Both the position numbers and the translations under genes were made by a program. 64,000 nucleotides of DNA from a virus: the IMG/VR virus record IMGVR_UViG_3300028840_001395, positions 371,805 to 435,804 of that record, one strand, 5' to 3'. Position 1 is the stretch's first letter; each line of letters starts with the position of its first letter. The notes under the pieces are model-generated. The model did no database searches. It was not told where the DNA came from and worked only from the letters and a program-made list of their open reading frames with translations. Positions 18,806-27,492 of the stretch are shown piece after piece.

Positions 18806-19193
18806 CTTCGTCCTCCCTCTCCTCCACATCTGTCGTGGTCTGTACGGCCCTGGCGAACGTCTCCAGGGCGCGAAAAACGATGCGCTTCCGATGGGGCGGG
18901 AGTGAGTTGTCCACACGAACCTCCACTCCCTTGGTTACCCCGAACACCTGATGGATGGATCCCTTGAGCGTCAGGGGGCGCTCCATCAGGTCGTTCTTGA
19001 TCTGGTCGAGGGTCATTCCCTCCGCCTGAAGCTCCTTGATGCGCTTGATGATGGTGAGGTGGTCTTCGGTGTAGGGGGCACCTGGCCCCTGACGAACCGG
19101 GCCGGGCAGGAGCTTGCTGGTCACATAGTAGCGAATCGTGCGAGCCGGAACCCCCGACTGCTCCGCGAGTTCCTTCATCGTGAGTGTCTTCAT
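18798..19193 (-). CDS. MerR-family transcriptional regulator
   Basis: 131 residues. The N-terminal winged HTH is typical: 'MKELAEQSGVPARTIRYYVTS', then LLPGP...G-APYTEDHL and IKRIKELQAEGMTLDQIK. No effector cysteines or known ligand pocket are visible. The C-terminal ~60 residues are unlike classic metal sensors. It heads a two-gene operon with the VIT-vWA protein (8-base overlap) and is preceded by a consensus TTGACA-17-TATAGT promoter with repeated CGACAGT/TGACAGT words. This suggests autoregulation. Confidence 0.9.
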   Translation of the reverse strand: MKTLTMKELAEQSGVPARTIRYYVTSKLLPGPVRQGPGAPYTEDHLTIIKRIKELQAEGMTLDQIKNDLMERPLTLKGSIHQVFGVTKGVEVRVDNSLPPHRKRIVFRALETFARAVQTTTDVEEREDEDA

Positions 19194-19222
19194 CTTGGGC
19201 TCCTCATCTTGAACGCACGGAC

Positions 19223-19251
19223 ACTATACCCAACTGTCGAGTTACTGTCAA
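19223..19251 (-). promoter_or_regulatory. MerR-vWA operon promoter with repeated operator words
   Basis: On the minus strand TTGACA (19251-19246) is followed by a 17-base spacer and TATAGT (19228-19223). The words TGACAGT and CGACAGT sit in direct repeat across the -35 and spacer. A third copy, ATCGACAGTGG, lies ~60 bases further upstream near 19302-19312. These are candidate operator sites for the adjacent MerR protein. Confidence 0.65.
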
Positions 19252-19321
19252 CATATCCTGGATAAAAGTTATTACAGTTTGTTTTTATTAGGGAATGGGG
19301 CCACTGTCGATTTAATAAAAG

Positions 19322-19351
19322 GGCTTACTTCGGGGGCTGACAGAGTAGTCT
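19322..19351 (+). promoter_or_regulatory. Phage promoter motif, copy 1 (GGCTTA-N15-GAGTAG)
   Basis: GGCTTA at 19322-19327, 15 bases, then GAGTAGTCTAGG from 19343. It is one of six plus-strand copies with identical spacing. No ORF of useful length follows; the downstream transcript would be a small RNA ending at the 19430-19467 hairpin. Confidence 0.7.
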
Positions 19352-19356
19352 AGGTG

Positions 19357-19467
19357 AGGGCGGTTACCGGGTTGACGCCAGCGGTTTTAGTGGATTTCTA
19401 ACTCGGCGGCCTGCGCGACACAGCAGGACGGCTCACCCGGCGGTCGGGGGACTTTGCCGGGTGAGCC
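19357..19467 (+). ncRNA. Candidate structured small RNA
   Basis: The stretch between the promoter at 19322 and the terminator hairpin at 19430-19467 is about 110 bases and has no plausible plus-strand gene. It contains a CCTGC/GCAGG hairpin (19410-19414 with 19423-19427), a TTAG/CTAA hairpin near 19389-19403 and a CGCC...GGCG pairing around it. Exact ends are inferred. It could act as an antisense or regulatory RNA; the minus strand here is the 3' flank of the 119-residue gene. Confidence 0.5.
19430..19467. terminator. Strong hairpin, probably a bidirectional terminator
   Basis: GGCTCACCCGGC (19430-19441) pairs perfectly with GCCGGGTGAGCC (19456-19467) around a 14-base loop. It lies 12 bases past the stop of the minus-strand gene at 19479 and at the end of the plus-strand small RNA. 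No clear T-run follows on either strand, so termination efficiency is uncertain. Confidence 0.6.
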
Positions 19468-19478
19468 ACCCCACATCT

Positions 19479-19838
19479 CTAGTACATCGCCTTGTTCAGA
19501 TCGGAGAAGGAGAGTCCCACCCCATGAAGGGTGAGCTTGTCATTCTCCACCACGATCTTGTCGATCTGGGAGGTCGCTTCGTTGCTGCGGATCTTGAACT
19601 GCATGTCCAGCAGGACTTCAGCTTCACCGTCACTCTCGATGTCATAGCTGGCAGAGAGGATTTTCACCTTGGTCGGGCGACCGTTGAAGCCGGGGAACAT
19701 CCGGGCCAGGTCATATCCCTGATCCCAGTCCATGATCTCGCCAGCGTTGATCCTCTGCTCCACGACCTTCTTGAAAGGCCCGAGGGATCCCGCTGCTTCC
19801 CTGATGATCGGCCCCCACTGATCTGTCAGTTTCGACAT
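19479..19838 (-). CDS. Small tail protein after the sheath; alternative tube candidate
   Basis: 119 residues, 20 bases downstream of the sheath gene and likely co-transcribed. It begins MSKLTDQWGPIIREAAG. The C-terminal half is beta-rich ('KVKILSASYDIESDG', 'LTLHGVGLSFSDL'). The tube gene normally follows the sheath gene, so a small tube role is possible, though 119 residues is short for that family. Its first residues closely match the start of the 230-residue protein at 45558-46250 (SKQWGPTIREARG), so they share a domain or sorting signal. Confidence 0.45.
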   Translation of the reverse strand: MSKLTDQWGPIIREAAGSLGPFKKVVEQRINAGEIMDWDQGYDLARMFPGFNGRPTKVKILSASYDIESDGEAEVLLDMQFKIRSNEATSQIDKIVVENDKLTLHGVGLSFSDLNKAMY

Positions 19839-19858
19839 CGTTCTCTCCTTTCAAAGCC

Positions 19859-22800
19859 CTAGAGGCTGCTCCGCAGGTGGAAGGTCAGGACGATGTACAG
19901 CAGCGGGAAGACCGGGCTGTAGTACGCCTCGACCTCGGCCACGGTCGGGTCGTCGGGAGCCACGTTGGCCTCGATGCCCGTGTAGGCCGTGATGATGTTC
20001 GCCGCCACCAGCGCCTTGAGCATCATGGACAGGTTGCCCTCGATCTGCGAGAGGACACCCGGCAGGAACTTGATGCCGATGAAGCGGTCGAGGGTGACCC
20101 GAGCCTGGCGCTGCACCTCGTCCGCGATGAGCACGATGGTCGGAACCTTGGTCAGGATGTTCGAGACATCCGTGGTCAGGCCGTGCCGCACCTTGAGGAA
20201 CGGAGGCTGATCCTCGACCACCGTGACGCCGTTGACCGCGAGCTGGTTCTGCTCCACCGCGTCGAGCACCCGAGCAAGCTGGGTGAACCCGACCAGACGC
20301 CGACCCGTCCACGGGGTCGCCACGTCGAAGTTCGGGGACACGACCGAACCCGTGAGCGCCGAGGCGATCATGGGGCCGTCCACCAGGTACTCCTTGGTGT
20401 TGTTCAGGGCGTCCGTCAGAGAGATGGTGGCGATGTCCGGGTACACGAGACGCATCCGGGGGTGCCCCAGAACCTGGGCCAGCGTGACCGCGTTCTCCAC
20501 CAGCGACCCCGCGTTCATGCCGATGATCGAGGTTCGCTCCGACTTGTAGCGGATGCTCGACATGATCTCGTTCGACTTCTTGAGGTACTGGTCAAGCTCG
20601 GTCGAATCGCCCCGCAGCGGCGTGATCATGTCGGGCTTGGCCTGGCCGGGCAGCGTGCCCTCCAGTTCATCGATGGCGTCCCGGTAGCTGGCCAGGGAGG
20701 CGTAGTTGCTCCCCTCCGCCCGCTGAACCTGGGTGATGCCCACCAGAATCGCACCGTTGAGGATGCTCAGGTAGGACGCGAGCGAGACCGGGTTGTCCGG
20801 GCTCACGACACCGTAGGCTTCCTCGATGGCTGCCATCTTGGTGAAGAAGGCCGTCCCGAAGTTCTGCTTCGTGTACGTGTAGGACACGTAGTAGAGGTCA
20901 CCGACGCTGGGCTCCAGACCACCGCGCTCGAAGGTCGAGACGATGGCCGTGTCACCCACGCCCACGTTCGCCGTGTTGGACACCCGCATGTCCAGCCCGT
21001 TGATGGCGTTGTGCGGGATGTTCGCGTCCGTCACGAAGGTCTTGCTCACGTTGATGCGGAACGTGGCGTTGCTACCCGTGGGGTAGGAAGTCCACGGCCC
21101 GGTCTGGTTGTCCGCCCAGTTGCGCGGGAGGATGGTGAAGGTCAGGCCCGTCACCGCATCCCGGTAGGTCTGTCCGACCACGCCGTCCTGGCCCACACCG
21201 TCGTTGAGGATCGAGGTGTTGGCCGACCCGGAGCCGTTGGCCACGTTGGAGACCACGAAGAAGCCGTCCAGGGCGTTCTCTCCCGTGGCTCCGTCACCAC
21301 TCTGGGCGTTGAGCCCGGTGAACGGGACGAGGGCGCTGTCGATGCTCTGGAAGGTGTCCCGCACCTCGATGCTGGAACCCTGGCCCAAGTCCCCGACCAG
21401 CGTGGGGGCATCCTGGAGATAGAGGAACTCCTTGCCAGTCTCGTCCTCCTCGACCGAGGCGATACCGACCGCAGCGAACAGGGCAGGCTGCGAGGCCGTG
21501 AAGTCGAGCAGCCAGGTGGCGAAGATGGCGGTACGGGAGGCCATGAGCGCCCCTGCCGTGGTCGCCGCCGGGACGGTGTTGCGAAGCGAAGTCGAGCCCG
21601 AGATGAACCCGAGGACGCCGTTGGCGCTCTCCTCACCGATGACGATGCGAGCCGACTCGTTGAACTGCCGTCCCGTGATCCGAATACCGGCACCTTCCTG
21701 CCGGACCATGCCCTCCGCGAACACAGAACCAGGCCCGCTCCAAGGCTGACCCGGAACCGTTCCCATCGCGTCGATGATCTGATCCATGACGGAGCCGTTG
21801 CCCGTCCCCGTCGCCGGGCCGAGGTCGGTCGCGTTGCCCGTGCCCGAGGCGGTGAATGTGACGTTCACGGGAACGCCGTCCACCTCGAAGGAGAACTTGT
21901 TGTTGGCTGCCCGCGTCCCGGAGCCATCGTAGAAGGTGACCTGGGGCTGTCCGTTGACCGCATTCTGGCCACCGGAGAAGCCCACAGAGCCCTTCGCCGT
22001 CGCCGCCTGCACGGTTGCCGCCCCCGCAGCGTAGGCCACGTCACCCGTCGAGAGAGCGGCCTTGGTGTTGCCCGCCTTGACCTCGACGTTGCCGAAGCTC
22101 TCGATGAAGTGGTGGGTCATCGTGCTGTTGGCCCCACCGCCCGGCAGGAGCCGGTTCCGCATGATGAGCCGGTCGAAGTTCTTGTTCGGCGGACCCAGAG
22201 CGGGAACCTCGTAGGTCTTGGCGACCGGCCCCTGGAGCAGAGCCGCCTGGCCCCCACCCACGGAAGCCGCACCATCGAAGCCCGCCAGAACCGCGAAGTC
22301 CGTGGCGAGACCACCGGCAGCGTTGACCACCTGGATGAAGCCCGAGGAGTCCACGCCCGGAAGCTGGAGGCGAAGCTCCAACTGGGCCGAGGAGTTGGCC
22401 ACGCACTCGACGCGCAGCCCAGCGTGGTTCGGGCTGCCCGGAACCGCAGCGGCGATGGCCGCGTCGATCTGGGTCTGAACCTCAGCGGCCAGCAGGATGC
22501 TGGTGCCGTAGGTGCCCGGAGTCAGCGTGATGTTCAGCGGAAGCACGCCGGACGTGTCACCCGTGTAGGTGATGGTCATGTCATCGAAGGCCCCACCCAC
22601 GACGGTCACGGGGGCATCGAAGGTCGTCGCACCCGGCATGGCACTCCGGGCGTCCGGCTTGAAGATGTAGTAGGGGTCGCCCGCCTGGATCGCGCCACCG
22701 GCCCAGTTGCCGGACACGGTGGCCTGGCCCGTGGTGCCGTCGTAGCTGGTCACGTCGAGGTACTGGCCCGCCGTGGCTGCCGCCGCCCCGTTGCCGACCA

Positions 22801-25165
22801 CGACCCGCCAGTTGAGGTAGGCATCGTCCACGTTCGAGCGCACCGTCGCGTCGAGGGTGATGGTGTTCACCGCTCCACCGTCCGCCGTGCTCTGGTGGCC
22901 CGACGCGGCCTCGTTGATGGCCGCTGCGAAGAAGGCGATGGTCTGGTTGGTCTGGTTCGCGGAGGTCTTCACATCCACGTCCGAACCGTCGATCCCGAGG
23001 TAGACCTGCTCCGAAGCGGTGATGTCGTAGGCCTGACCCGACACGGCGACGGTGCCGCCTGTGTAGACCACCTCGTCACCGACCAGCGAGCCAAAGAAGC
23101 CGCCGTCATGGGCCGGGGAGGGGTTGTCCAGGTCGAGGCCCACGCTCGTGGTCACGTCGATCCCGTGAACCAGGACGCGGAGCCGGTCGGAGTGATCCTT
23201 GATGAACTCGTAGGGTCCGCCGCCGGGCACCGAGTACTTGGCCGGAGTGGCTACGCGGCTGGCGAACTGGACGGTGACGATCTCCTCGATGGGGCCGTCG
23301 AAGGAGGTGCCACTGACGGACTCGAAGCGGAGGTCAGGCGACAGCTCGGAACCGCTCGGGAACTCGATGGTGACGCCGTTGAGGGCCGTGCCCTTGGTGC
23401 CCGTGCTGAAGAAGGCCCCGTAGACATCGTTGTTGCCCTTGTCCTGGATCGTGTAGGTGCCCGTGCCCGACACGCCCGCGATCTGGCACGTCAGGGTGAA
23501 CTCGTTGTCCGTCAGCAGGTTGTAGTACTGCGTGGCGTAGACGGTTGCACCCGGATCGATGGGCGCGGCCAGGGAGATCACGTTGCCCTCGACCTTGAGC
23601 ACCTCGACCCGGCCCCGCTCCAGAGCATCCTGGACGCTGAAGCCCCAGTAGGCCCAGACGACATCGGGCCGGTTGGTCGGCAGGTCGATGCGGCTGTTGC
23701 TCACCGTCTGGAAGAGGCTCTGACCCAGCGGGGTGTCGCGCCCGTTGCCCAGCGTCGGCTGGAAGGCAAGCTGGAACTCGGTCCGGCTGTCCGTGGCCAC
23801 GCCGCCGCTGCTGGTGACGACCGGGGTGCATTCCGAGAGGAAGGTCCGGTTGTCGATGAGCGTCCCCGACACCTGGGTCTCATCGAAGAACTCGGAGCCC
23901 TGGGTGTTGGTGCCGGACTCGACCGTCCAGGCCGTGCCCCACATGATCTTGTCGTTCTGGAGGATGAAGTCCGCCTCCTCCGTGTAGGAGGTGGAACCGG
24001 GGGCATCGCCGCACCGCTCGACGCTGGTGACGTTGATGTGCGCCAGGTAGTCGAACGTGTCCTGCCAGGTGTTGAAGTAGTACTGGATGGTGACGGTCGC
24101 TCCCGCTTCGGGGGCCACGGGCAGGGTGACCGCCCGTGTCGTGCCGTCCACCGCCACGGGGATGACCTGGGTGCCGTCCACCTTGACGGTGACGTGGGAC
24201 GGGTCGGTGGTGGTCACACCACCGTTGGAGCCGTCCACGATGGGACCCTGGAAGGTGTAGAAGGTCGCCACGCGGTTGTCGGCCTGGCCCGACACGAGCC
24301 CCAGCGGCCCGTTGGCCGTCCCGTTCTTGATGACGATGCTGTGGTCGGCGTTGAGTTGCAGAGCGGACTGACCGTAGTGGTTGCCGAAGGTCGAACCCGT
24401 GAGGGTCTCGGCCTGGGCTGCCGTGATCGCCGCTGCCACCTGGGCCATCGTGTAGTTCGTGCGGGGCGGGATGGTGATGGTGGTCTCGGTGCCGTCCACG
24501 ATCAGTTCGAGCGTGTTGTTGTTCTCCACGATCACGACACCCTCGTCGTTGAGGATGTCACCGTGGAGGTCGAGCACCTGGGAACCACCCACGCTGCCGG
24601 GCGAGTCGGCGTCGTAGATGCCGGTCTGGCCCCGAACCACGGCGGGGTCGGGGTCCACCTGGTCACTCAGATCGTCGGTGATCAGGGTGTCCGTCCGGTT
24701 GAAGAAGTACGTGCAGCGCACCTCATCGCCGGTCTTGGGCGGCTGGGCGAGCTGAACGATGCCTGTCGCCCCGGTCACTCCCAGAACCACGATGGGGTCA
24801 CCGTTGATGGTGACCGTCACGTCCGTCCGGTTGTTGGTCGTGGTACCGGTGCCGTCGCCGGAGACGATGGGGAAGTTCCGGACCTGGAACTTGTCCAGCT
24901 TGCCGTTGAAGTCACCCCGAGTCACGACCCCCGTGGCCGAGATGCTGACCACGGCCCGACCTGTTTCGTCCTCGCTGGGGACTCGCTGATCCACCGAGGA
25001 CGAGGAGCCACGAACGACCTCCAAGTCCTGCTGGAACAGCTCCTCGTTGCCCTCACCAATGAAGACCGGGATCTTCAGGGCATCGATGGCACCAGCCAGG
25101 GGGTTCTCGAACAGGGTCTTGGTGTAGGCACCGGGGGGTGCATACTGTGCGCCCGGAAAAGCCAT
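19859..25165 (-). CDS. Tail sheath protein, unusually large
   Basis: 1768 residues, versus about 400-700 for common sheath proteins. The N-terminus (PGAQYAPPGAYTKTLFENP) and the C-terminus ('GIKFLPGVLSQIEGNLS', 'YYSPVFPLLYIVLTFHLRS') match the conserved sheath core, whose C-terminal arm links subunits. 'PTIVLIADEVQRQARVTLD' is also typical. Between them lie over 1000 residues of beta-rich insertions. At least two have a repeated pattern (T-V-x-V-x-G-x-P/Q-V-I-P/V...G-x-V-x-x-Y-Y/F-F-N), likely decoration domains on the tail surface. The ATG follows GAGAGGTGG. Confidence 0.9.
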   Translation of the reverse strand: MAFPGAQYAPPGAYTKTLFENPLAGAIDALKIPVFIGEGNEELFQQDLEVVRGSSSSVDQRVPSEDETGRAVVSISATGVVTRGDFNGKLDKFQVRNFPIVSGDGTGTTTNNRTDVTVTINGDPIVVLGVTGATGIVQLAQPPKTGDEVRCTYFFNRTDTLITDDLSDQVDPDPAVVRGQTGIYDADSPGSVGGSQVLDLHGDILNDEGVVIVENNNTLELIVDGTETTITIPPRTNYTMAQVAAAITAAQAETLTGSTFGNHYGQSALQLNADHSIVIKNGTANGPLGLVSGQADNRVATFYTFQGPIVDGSNGGVTTTDPSHVTVKVDGTQVIPVAVDGTTRAVTLPVAPEAGATVTIQYYFNTWQDTFDYLAHINVTSVERCGDAPGSTSYTEEADFILQNDKIMWGTAWTVESGTNTQGSEFFDETQVSGTLIDNRTFLSECTPVVTSSGGVATDSRTEFQLAFQPTLGNGRDTPLGQSLFQTVSNSRIDLPTNRPDVVWAYWGFSVQDALERGRVEVLKVEGNVISLAAPIDPGATVYATQYYNLLTDNEFTLTCQIAGVSGTGTYTIQDKGNNDVYGAFFSTGTKGTALNGVTIEFPSGSELSPDLRFESVSGTSFDGPIEEIVTVQFASRVATPAKYSVPGGGPYEFIKDHSDRLRVLVHGIDVTTSVGLDLDNPSPAHDGGFFGSLVGDEVVYTGGTVAVSGQAYDITASEQVYLGIDGSDVDVKTSANQTNQTIAFFAAAINEAASGHQSTADGGAVNTITLDATVRSNVDDAYLNWRVVVGNGAAAATAGQYLDVTSYDGTTGQATVSGNWAGGAIQAGDPYYIFKPDARSAMPGATTFDAPVTVVGGAFDDMTITYTGDTSGVLPLNITLTPGTYGTSILLAAEVQTQIDAAIAAAVPGSPNHAGLRVECVANSSAQLELRLQLPGVDSSGFIQVVNAAGGLATDFAVLAGFDGAASVGGGQAALLQGPVAKTYEVPALGPPNKNFDRLIMRNRLLPGGGANSTMTHHFIESFGNVEVKAGNTKAALSTGDVAYAAGAATVQAATAKGSVGFSGGQNAVNGQPQVTFYDGSGTRAANNKFSFEVDGVPVNVTFTASGTGNATDLGPATGTGNGSVMDQIIDAMGTVPGQPWSGPGSVFAEGMVRQEGAGIRITGRQFNESARIVIGEESANGVLGFISGSTSLRNTVPAATTAGALMASRTAIFATWLLDFTASQPALFAAVGIASVEEDETGKEFLYLQDAPTLVGDLGQGSSIEVRDTFQSIDSALVPFTGLNAQSGDGATGENALDGFFVVSNVANGSGSANTSILNDGVGQDGVVGQTYRDAVTGLTFTILPRNWADNQTGPWTSYPTGSNATFRINVSKTFVTDANIPHNAINGLDMRVSNTANVGVGDTAIVSTFERGGLEPSVGDLYYVSYTYTKQNFGTAFFTKMAAIEEAYGVVSPDNPVSLASYLSILNGAILVGITQVQRAEGSNYASLASYRDAIDELEGTLPGQAKPDMITPLRGDSTELDQYLKKSNEIMSSIRYKSERTSIIGMNAGSLVENAVTLAQVLGHPRMRLVYPDIATISLTDALNNTKEYLVDGPMIASALTGSVVSPNFDVATPWTGRRLVGFTQLARVLDAVEQNQLAVNGVTVVEDQPPFLKVRHGLTTDVSNILTKVPTIVLIADEVQRQARVTLDRFIGIKFLPGVLSQIEGNLSMMLKALVAANIITAYTGIEANVAPDDPTVAEVEAYYSPVFPLLYIVLTFHLRSSL

Positions 25166-25368
25166 TTTTCCACCTCTCAGGTCGGTTGCAGCTCAACTTC
25201 CCGTGTGTCGGTCCGTCTTTCTGTCCCCATTTGACCTTCCGCCCCGAAGGGAGGAGGAAGCGAGCAGCCCAAGAGGTGTGTCGTACTATCTAGCCGTCCA
25301 CATCTATCCAGCCCGGAGGCTCGGTTTCTCTGATACAGGGAACTTATCAACTCATTATCGAGGGAGGG
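25166..25368 (-). promoter_or_regulatory. Leader of the sheath operon
   Basis: No gene in this 203-base gap. The minus strand has TTGATA ... TATCAG and the words GGATAGATG and GCTAGATAG, shared with the 13737-13953 leader. It also has a pyrimidine/purine run (CTTCCTCCTCCCTTCGGGGCGGAAGG) able to form an imperfect hairpin ~60 bases before the start. No confident promoter was assigned. Confidence 0.3.
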
Positions 25369-25833
25369 TCAGGAAGATTCGGTTGAGGCTTTCTCCCTAA
25401 CCCGTTCCCGGAAGGTCTTCATCGCCAGGCTGTTGATGTTGTTCGCCCGGTCGTGAACTCCCCGTTCTTCCTTGGAAAGAACCCGATAGTCGCCGTCCGG
25501 CAGACGGGACAGATCCTCGGGATCCACTTCGGGATTGTCCCGCAAGATCCCCCGCTTCCGGGCTACCCGCTCCCTGACAGCAGCCCAGCCCTTCTTGGCC
25601 GAAGCCCCGATGGCCCGGTCTGCCACCACGTCAATCGAGGACACGCCGGTATTCTGGGGTTGGGGGAGCCCGTCAGTCTCCTGGTTGAACACCCCACCGA
25701 CCCCTTGTGGGAGGTGGCGAGGGGCATCTTCACCGCAGCTTCGGCACTTGACGGGCTCCATGTGGGCCTTCATCGAACCCGTGGCCTCGAAGCGCAGACC
25801 GCAGTTCTGGCACTGGTATTCGTAGGTTGGCAT
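25369..25833 (-). CDS. FmdB-type zinc-ribbon protein
   Basis: 154 residues. The N-terminus MPTYEYQCQNCGLRFE with a second CRSCG near residue 32 forms a CxxC...CxxC zinc ribbon of the FmdB/Zn_ribbon_8 type. The rest is charged and helical, ending in a Lys/Arg/Glu-rich tail. The protein at 59626-60003 carries the same type of ribbon (MPNYEFECPKCG). The FmdB name is by similarity only; in phage the function is unknown. It lies 8 bases downstream of the tail-terminator candidate. Confidence 0.75.
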   Translation of the reverse strand: MPTYEYQCQNCGLRFEATGSMKAHMEPVKCRSCGEDAPRHLPQGVGGVFNQETDGLPQPQNTGVSSIDVVADRAIGASAKKGWAAVRERVARKRGILRDNPEVDPEDLSRLPDGDYRVLSKEERGVHDRANNINSLAMKTFRERVREKASTESS

Positions 25834-25841
25834 CTAGACCC

Positions 25842-27041
25842 TCACCGGATGGTCTCGTAGGAATAGCCCCTCCCGCCGAAGAACGGGTCGCTGATGACTT
25901 CGAGCCCAAGGTTCTCCAACATCTTGATATTGGACTGTACCTGGGCGACAGCCTCGTCCGGGAGCCCGGACAGTCGCTGGGCCTCTTGCAGAGTGAGGGG
26001 ATTGGCCTGGCGTAGGAATACGCTGACAGGAAGATGAATCGACCAATCCGCCTGCAAGGTCAACGCGAGCGACGACGTGTAGAAGTAGTCATCCCCGTTC
26101 TCGTCGTACACCTCCTCGGCCTCCCCGCCCAGAGAGAGATCCAGCATCTCGATGCCCTCACTGGACAGATAAGACCGCAGGATACCGTAGAGGTAGATGA
26201 TGGTCTGGTCGGTGATCTCTTCCTGGGCGTCCACGTCCCGGCTCAGAATCTCGATGTCGAAACTCACATCCCAGCGACCACCGTATTCGAGAGCGGCGGG
26301 CTGGCGGAGTTGCTCGACCACCACGGCCATCCGGTCACCCTTCTTGTTCCGGTTCCCGAAGGCCAGGACGACACCGGGGATGGCCGTGTTGTTGGCGTAG
26401 GTCGGATAGAGCCGATGCGGCCCCGTCGAGGGCAGGACATGCCGGTAGTCTGCTGCCAGGTAGCGCCCACCGGACAGGGAGGACTTGAGAATGATCTCCC
26501 CTGTGGGCTTCCCCTGCGCGTCGCGCGTGAGCGTGTACGCGTCCGGTTCGTATAGCTGATACCCAGCAGGCATCTCGAACAGCCGGAGAGTGCCCTCCAA
26601 TGGGGCATTCTGAAGCTGGTAGGTGAGCGCATCCACCTGGGTCGCGTGCTCATTCATGACATCGAGGAGGGGATCCACGTAGAACTCCTCATCCTCGGTC
26701 AGTTCGATGAAGTACACGCCCGGAGCTGACGGAAATGTCCCGTCATTATCCTGGATGGCGACCGCATCTTCCCTAACCCACTCGATAGCTACACCAGGGT
26801 AATTCTTGAACTTTGCCAGGTGGGTGTAGCTCACAACGACGCCGATGTAGTTGTCTGGCGAGAGGGTGAACTGGCTTCCTCCGCCGACCCGGACGATCAT
26901 GCCGTGCTGGGGTCGTTCCTCGAAGGAATACTTGCCCTGGATGTTATGGACGAGATCCTCGTACTTGGGGTGATACTCCCAGTAGCGCCGAAGCTCCATG
27001 ATGAGGCGTCGTTTGAGGGCGGCGGAAAGCTGGAAGTACAC
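25842..27041 (-). CDS. Tail terminator/completion protein candidate
   Basis: 399 residues. The N-terminus MYFQLSAALKRRLIMELRRYW is helical. The middle holds beta strands. The segment 'RWDVSFDIEILSRDVDAQEE' followed by a helix and 'YTSSLALTLQADWSIHLP' resembles the strand-helix-strand layout of tail terminator proteins that cap tube or sheath. Being encoded just upstream of the sheath supports that. No sequence signature is decisive. The start overlaps no gene; a 34-base gap separates it from the small protein upstream. Confidence 0.4.
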   Translation of the reverse strand: MYFQLSAALKRRLIMELRRYWEYHPKYEDLVHNIQGKYSFEERPQHGMIVRVGGGSQFTLSPDNYIGVVVSYTHLAKFKNYPGVAIEWVREDAVAIQDNDGTFPSAPGVYFIELTEDEEFYVDPLLDVMNEHATQVDALTYQLQNAPLEGTLRLFEMPAGYQLYEPDAYTLTRDAQGKPTGEIILKSSLSGGRYLAADYRHVLPSTGPHRLYPTYANNTAIPGVVLAFGNRNKKGDRMAVVVEQLRQPAALEYGGRWDVSFDIEILSRDVDAQEEITDQTIIYLYGILRSYLSSEGIEMLDLSLGGEAEEVYDENGDDYFYTSSLALTLQADWSIHLPVSVFLRQANPLTLQEAQRLSGLPDEAVAQVQSNIKMLENLGLEVISDPFFGGRGYSYETIR

Positions 27042-27075
27042 GGTGTCCTCCTACCAGTCGATCCTGATAGGCGGA

Positions 27076-27312
27076 TTAGTCCCGAAGGAGCTTGGTTGCC
27101 CCGTGGATGACCAGGTACCCCTGACCGCCAAGCAGCATCCCATCCTGACCGTGGAACACGGGACGATGCTGACAGAAATGGACATTGGAGGGATCCATCT
27201 GGAATGCCTCGGATGATGCGTTCCCATCCCCGTCCACGATGTTGAGTACCACCTCTACCTTGCGAAGGGGCTTCTTCAGAGTGGGGAGACCCAGCGCTTC
27301 TTCGATGGACAT
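27076..27312 (-). CDS. Small protein, member 3 of a tandem paralogue triplet
   Basis: 78 residues. It shares with the next two upstream genes the core PLRKVEVVLNIVD...F-x-MDPSNVHF...HRPV. No known domain was recognised. It could be a small structural or accessory protein made with the neck genes. The start directly abuts the stop of the upstream gene. Confidence 0.7.
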   Translation of the reverse strand: MSIEEALGLPTLKKPLRKVEVVLNIVDGDGNASSEAFQMDPSNVHFCQHRPVFHGQDGMLLGGQGYLVIHGATKLLRD

Positions 27313-27492
27313 CTATTCCTCCAGGAGCCGCCTGCCGGAGACGGTCAGGAAGGCGTGATCAGCACCGACCGGGCGAGATTCCTCCAGATGAACCTCCGCC
27401 GGATCCATGTTGAAGACATCCTCCTCGGTCTTGTCGTCCTGGTCGGTCGTGCGGATGATCACTTCGATCTTCTTGTAGGGGGTATCGCTCAT
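27313..27492 (-). CDS. Small protein, member 2 of a tandem paralogue triplet
   Basis: 59 residues from ATG 27492, which shares one base with the upstream stop (TGATG); an upstream in-frame start inside the previous gene is rejected. Core: PYKKIEVIIRTTD...VFNMDPAEVHL...SRPV. It lacks the 10-residue insertion present in the 79-residue paralogue. Function unknown. Confidence 0.7.
   Translation of the reverse strand: MSDTPYKKIEVIIRTTDQDDKTEEDVFNMDPAEVHLEESRPVGADHAFLTVSGRRLLEE

Noticed and set aside
18798-18916. Earlier start for the VIT-vWA gene
   Set aside because: The in-frame upstream ATG lies inside the MerR gene and has no ribosome binding site, while ATG 18805 has GGAGG.
16232-18967. Plus-strand open frame of 911 codons opposite the VIT-vWA gene
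   Set aside because: Composition and position show it is the shadow of the minus-strand vWA gene.
19877-25234. Plus-strand open frame of 1785 codons opposite the sheath gene
   Set aside because: It mirrors the sheath gene, has Arg/Gly/His/Asp-rich composition typical of antisense frames in high-GC DNA, and lacks any domain.
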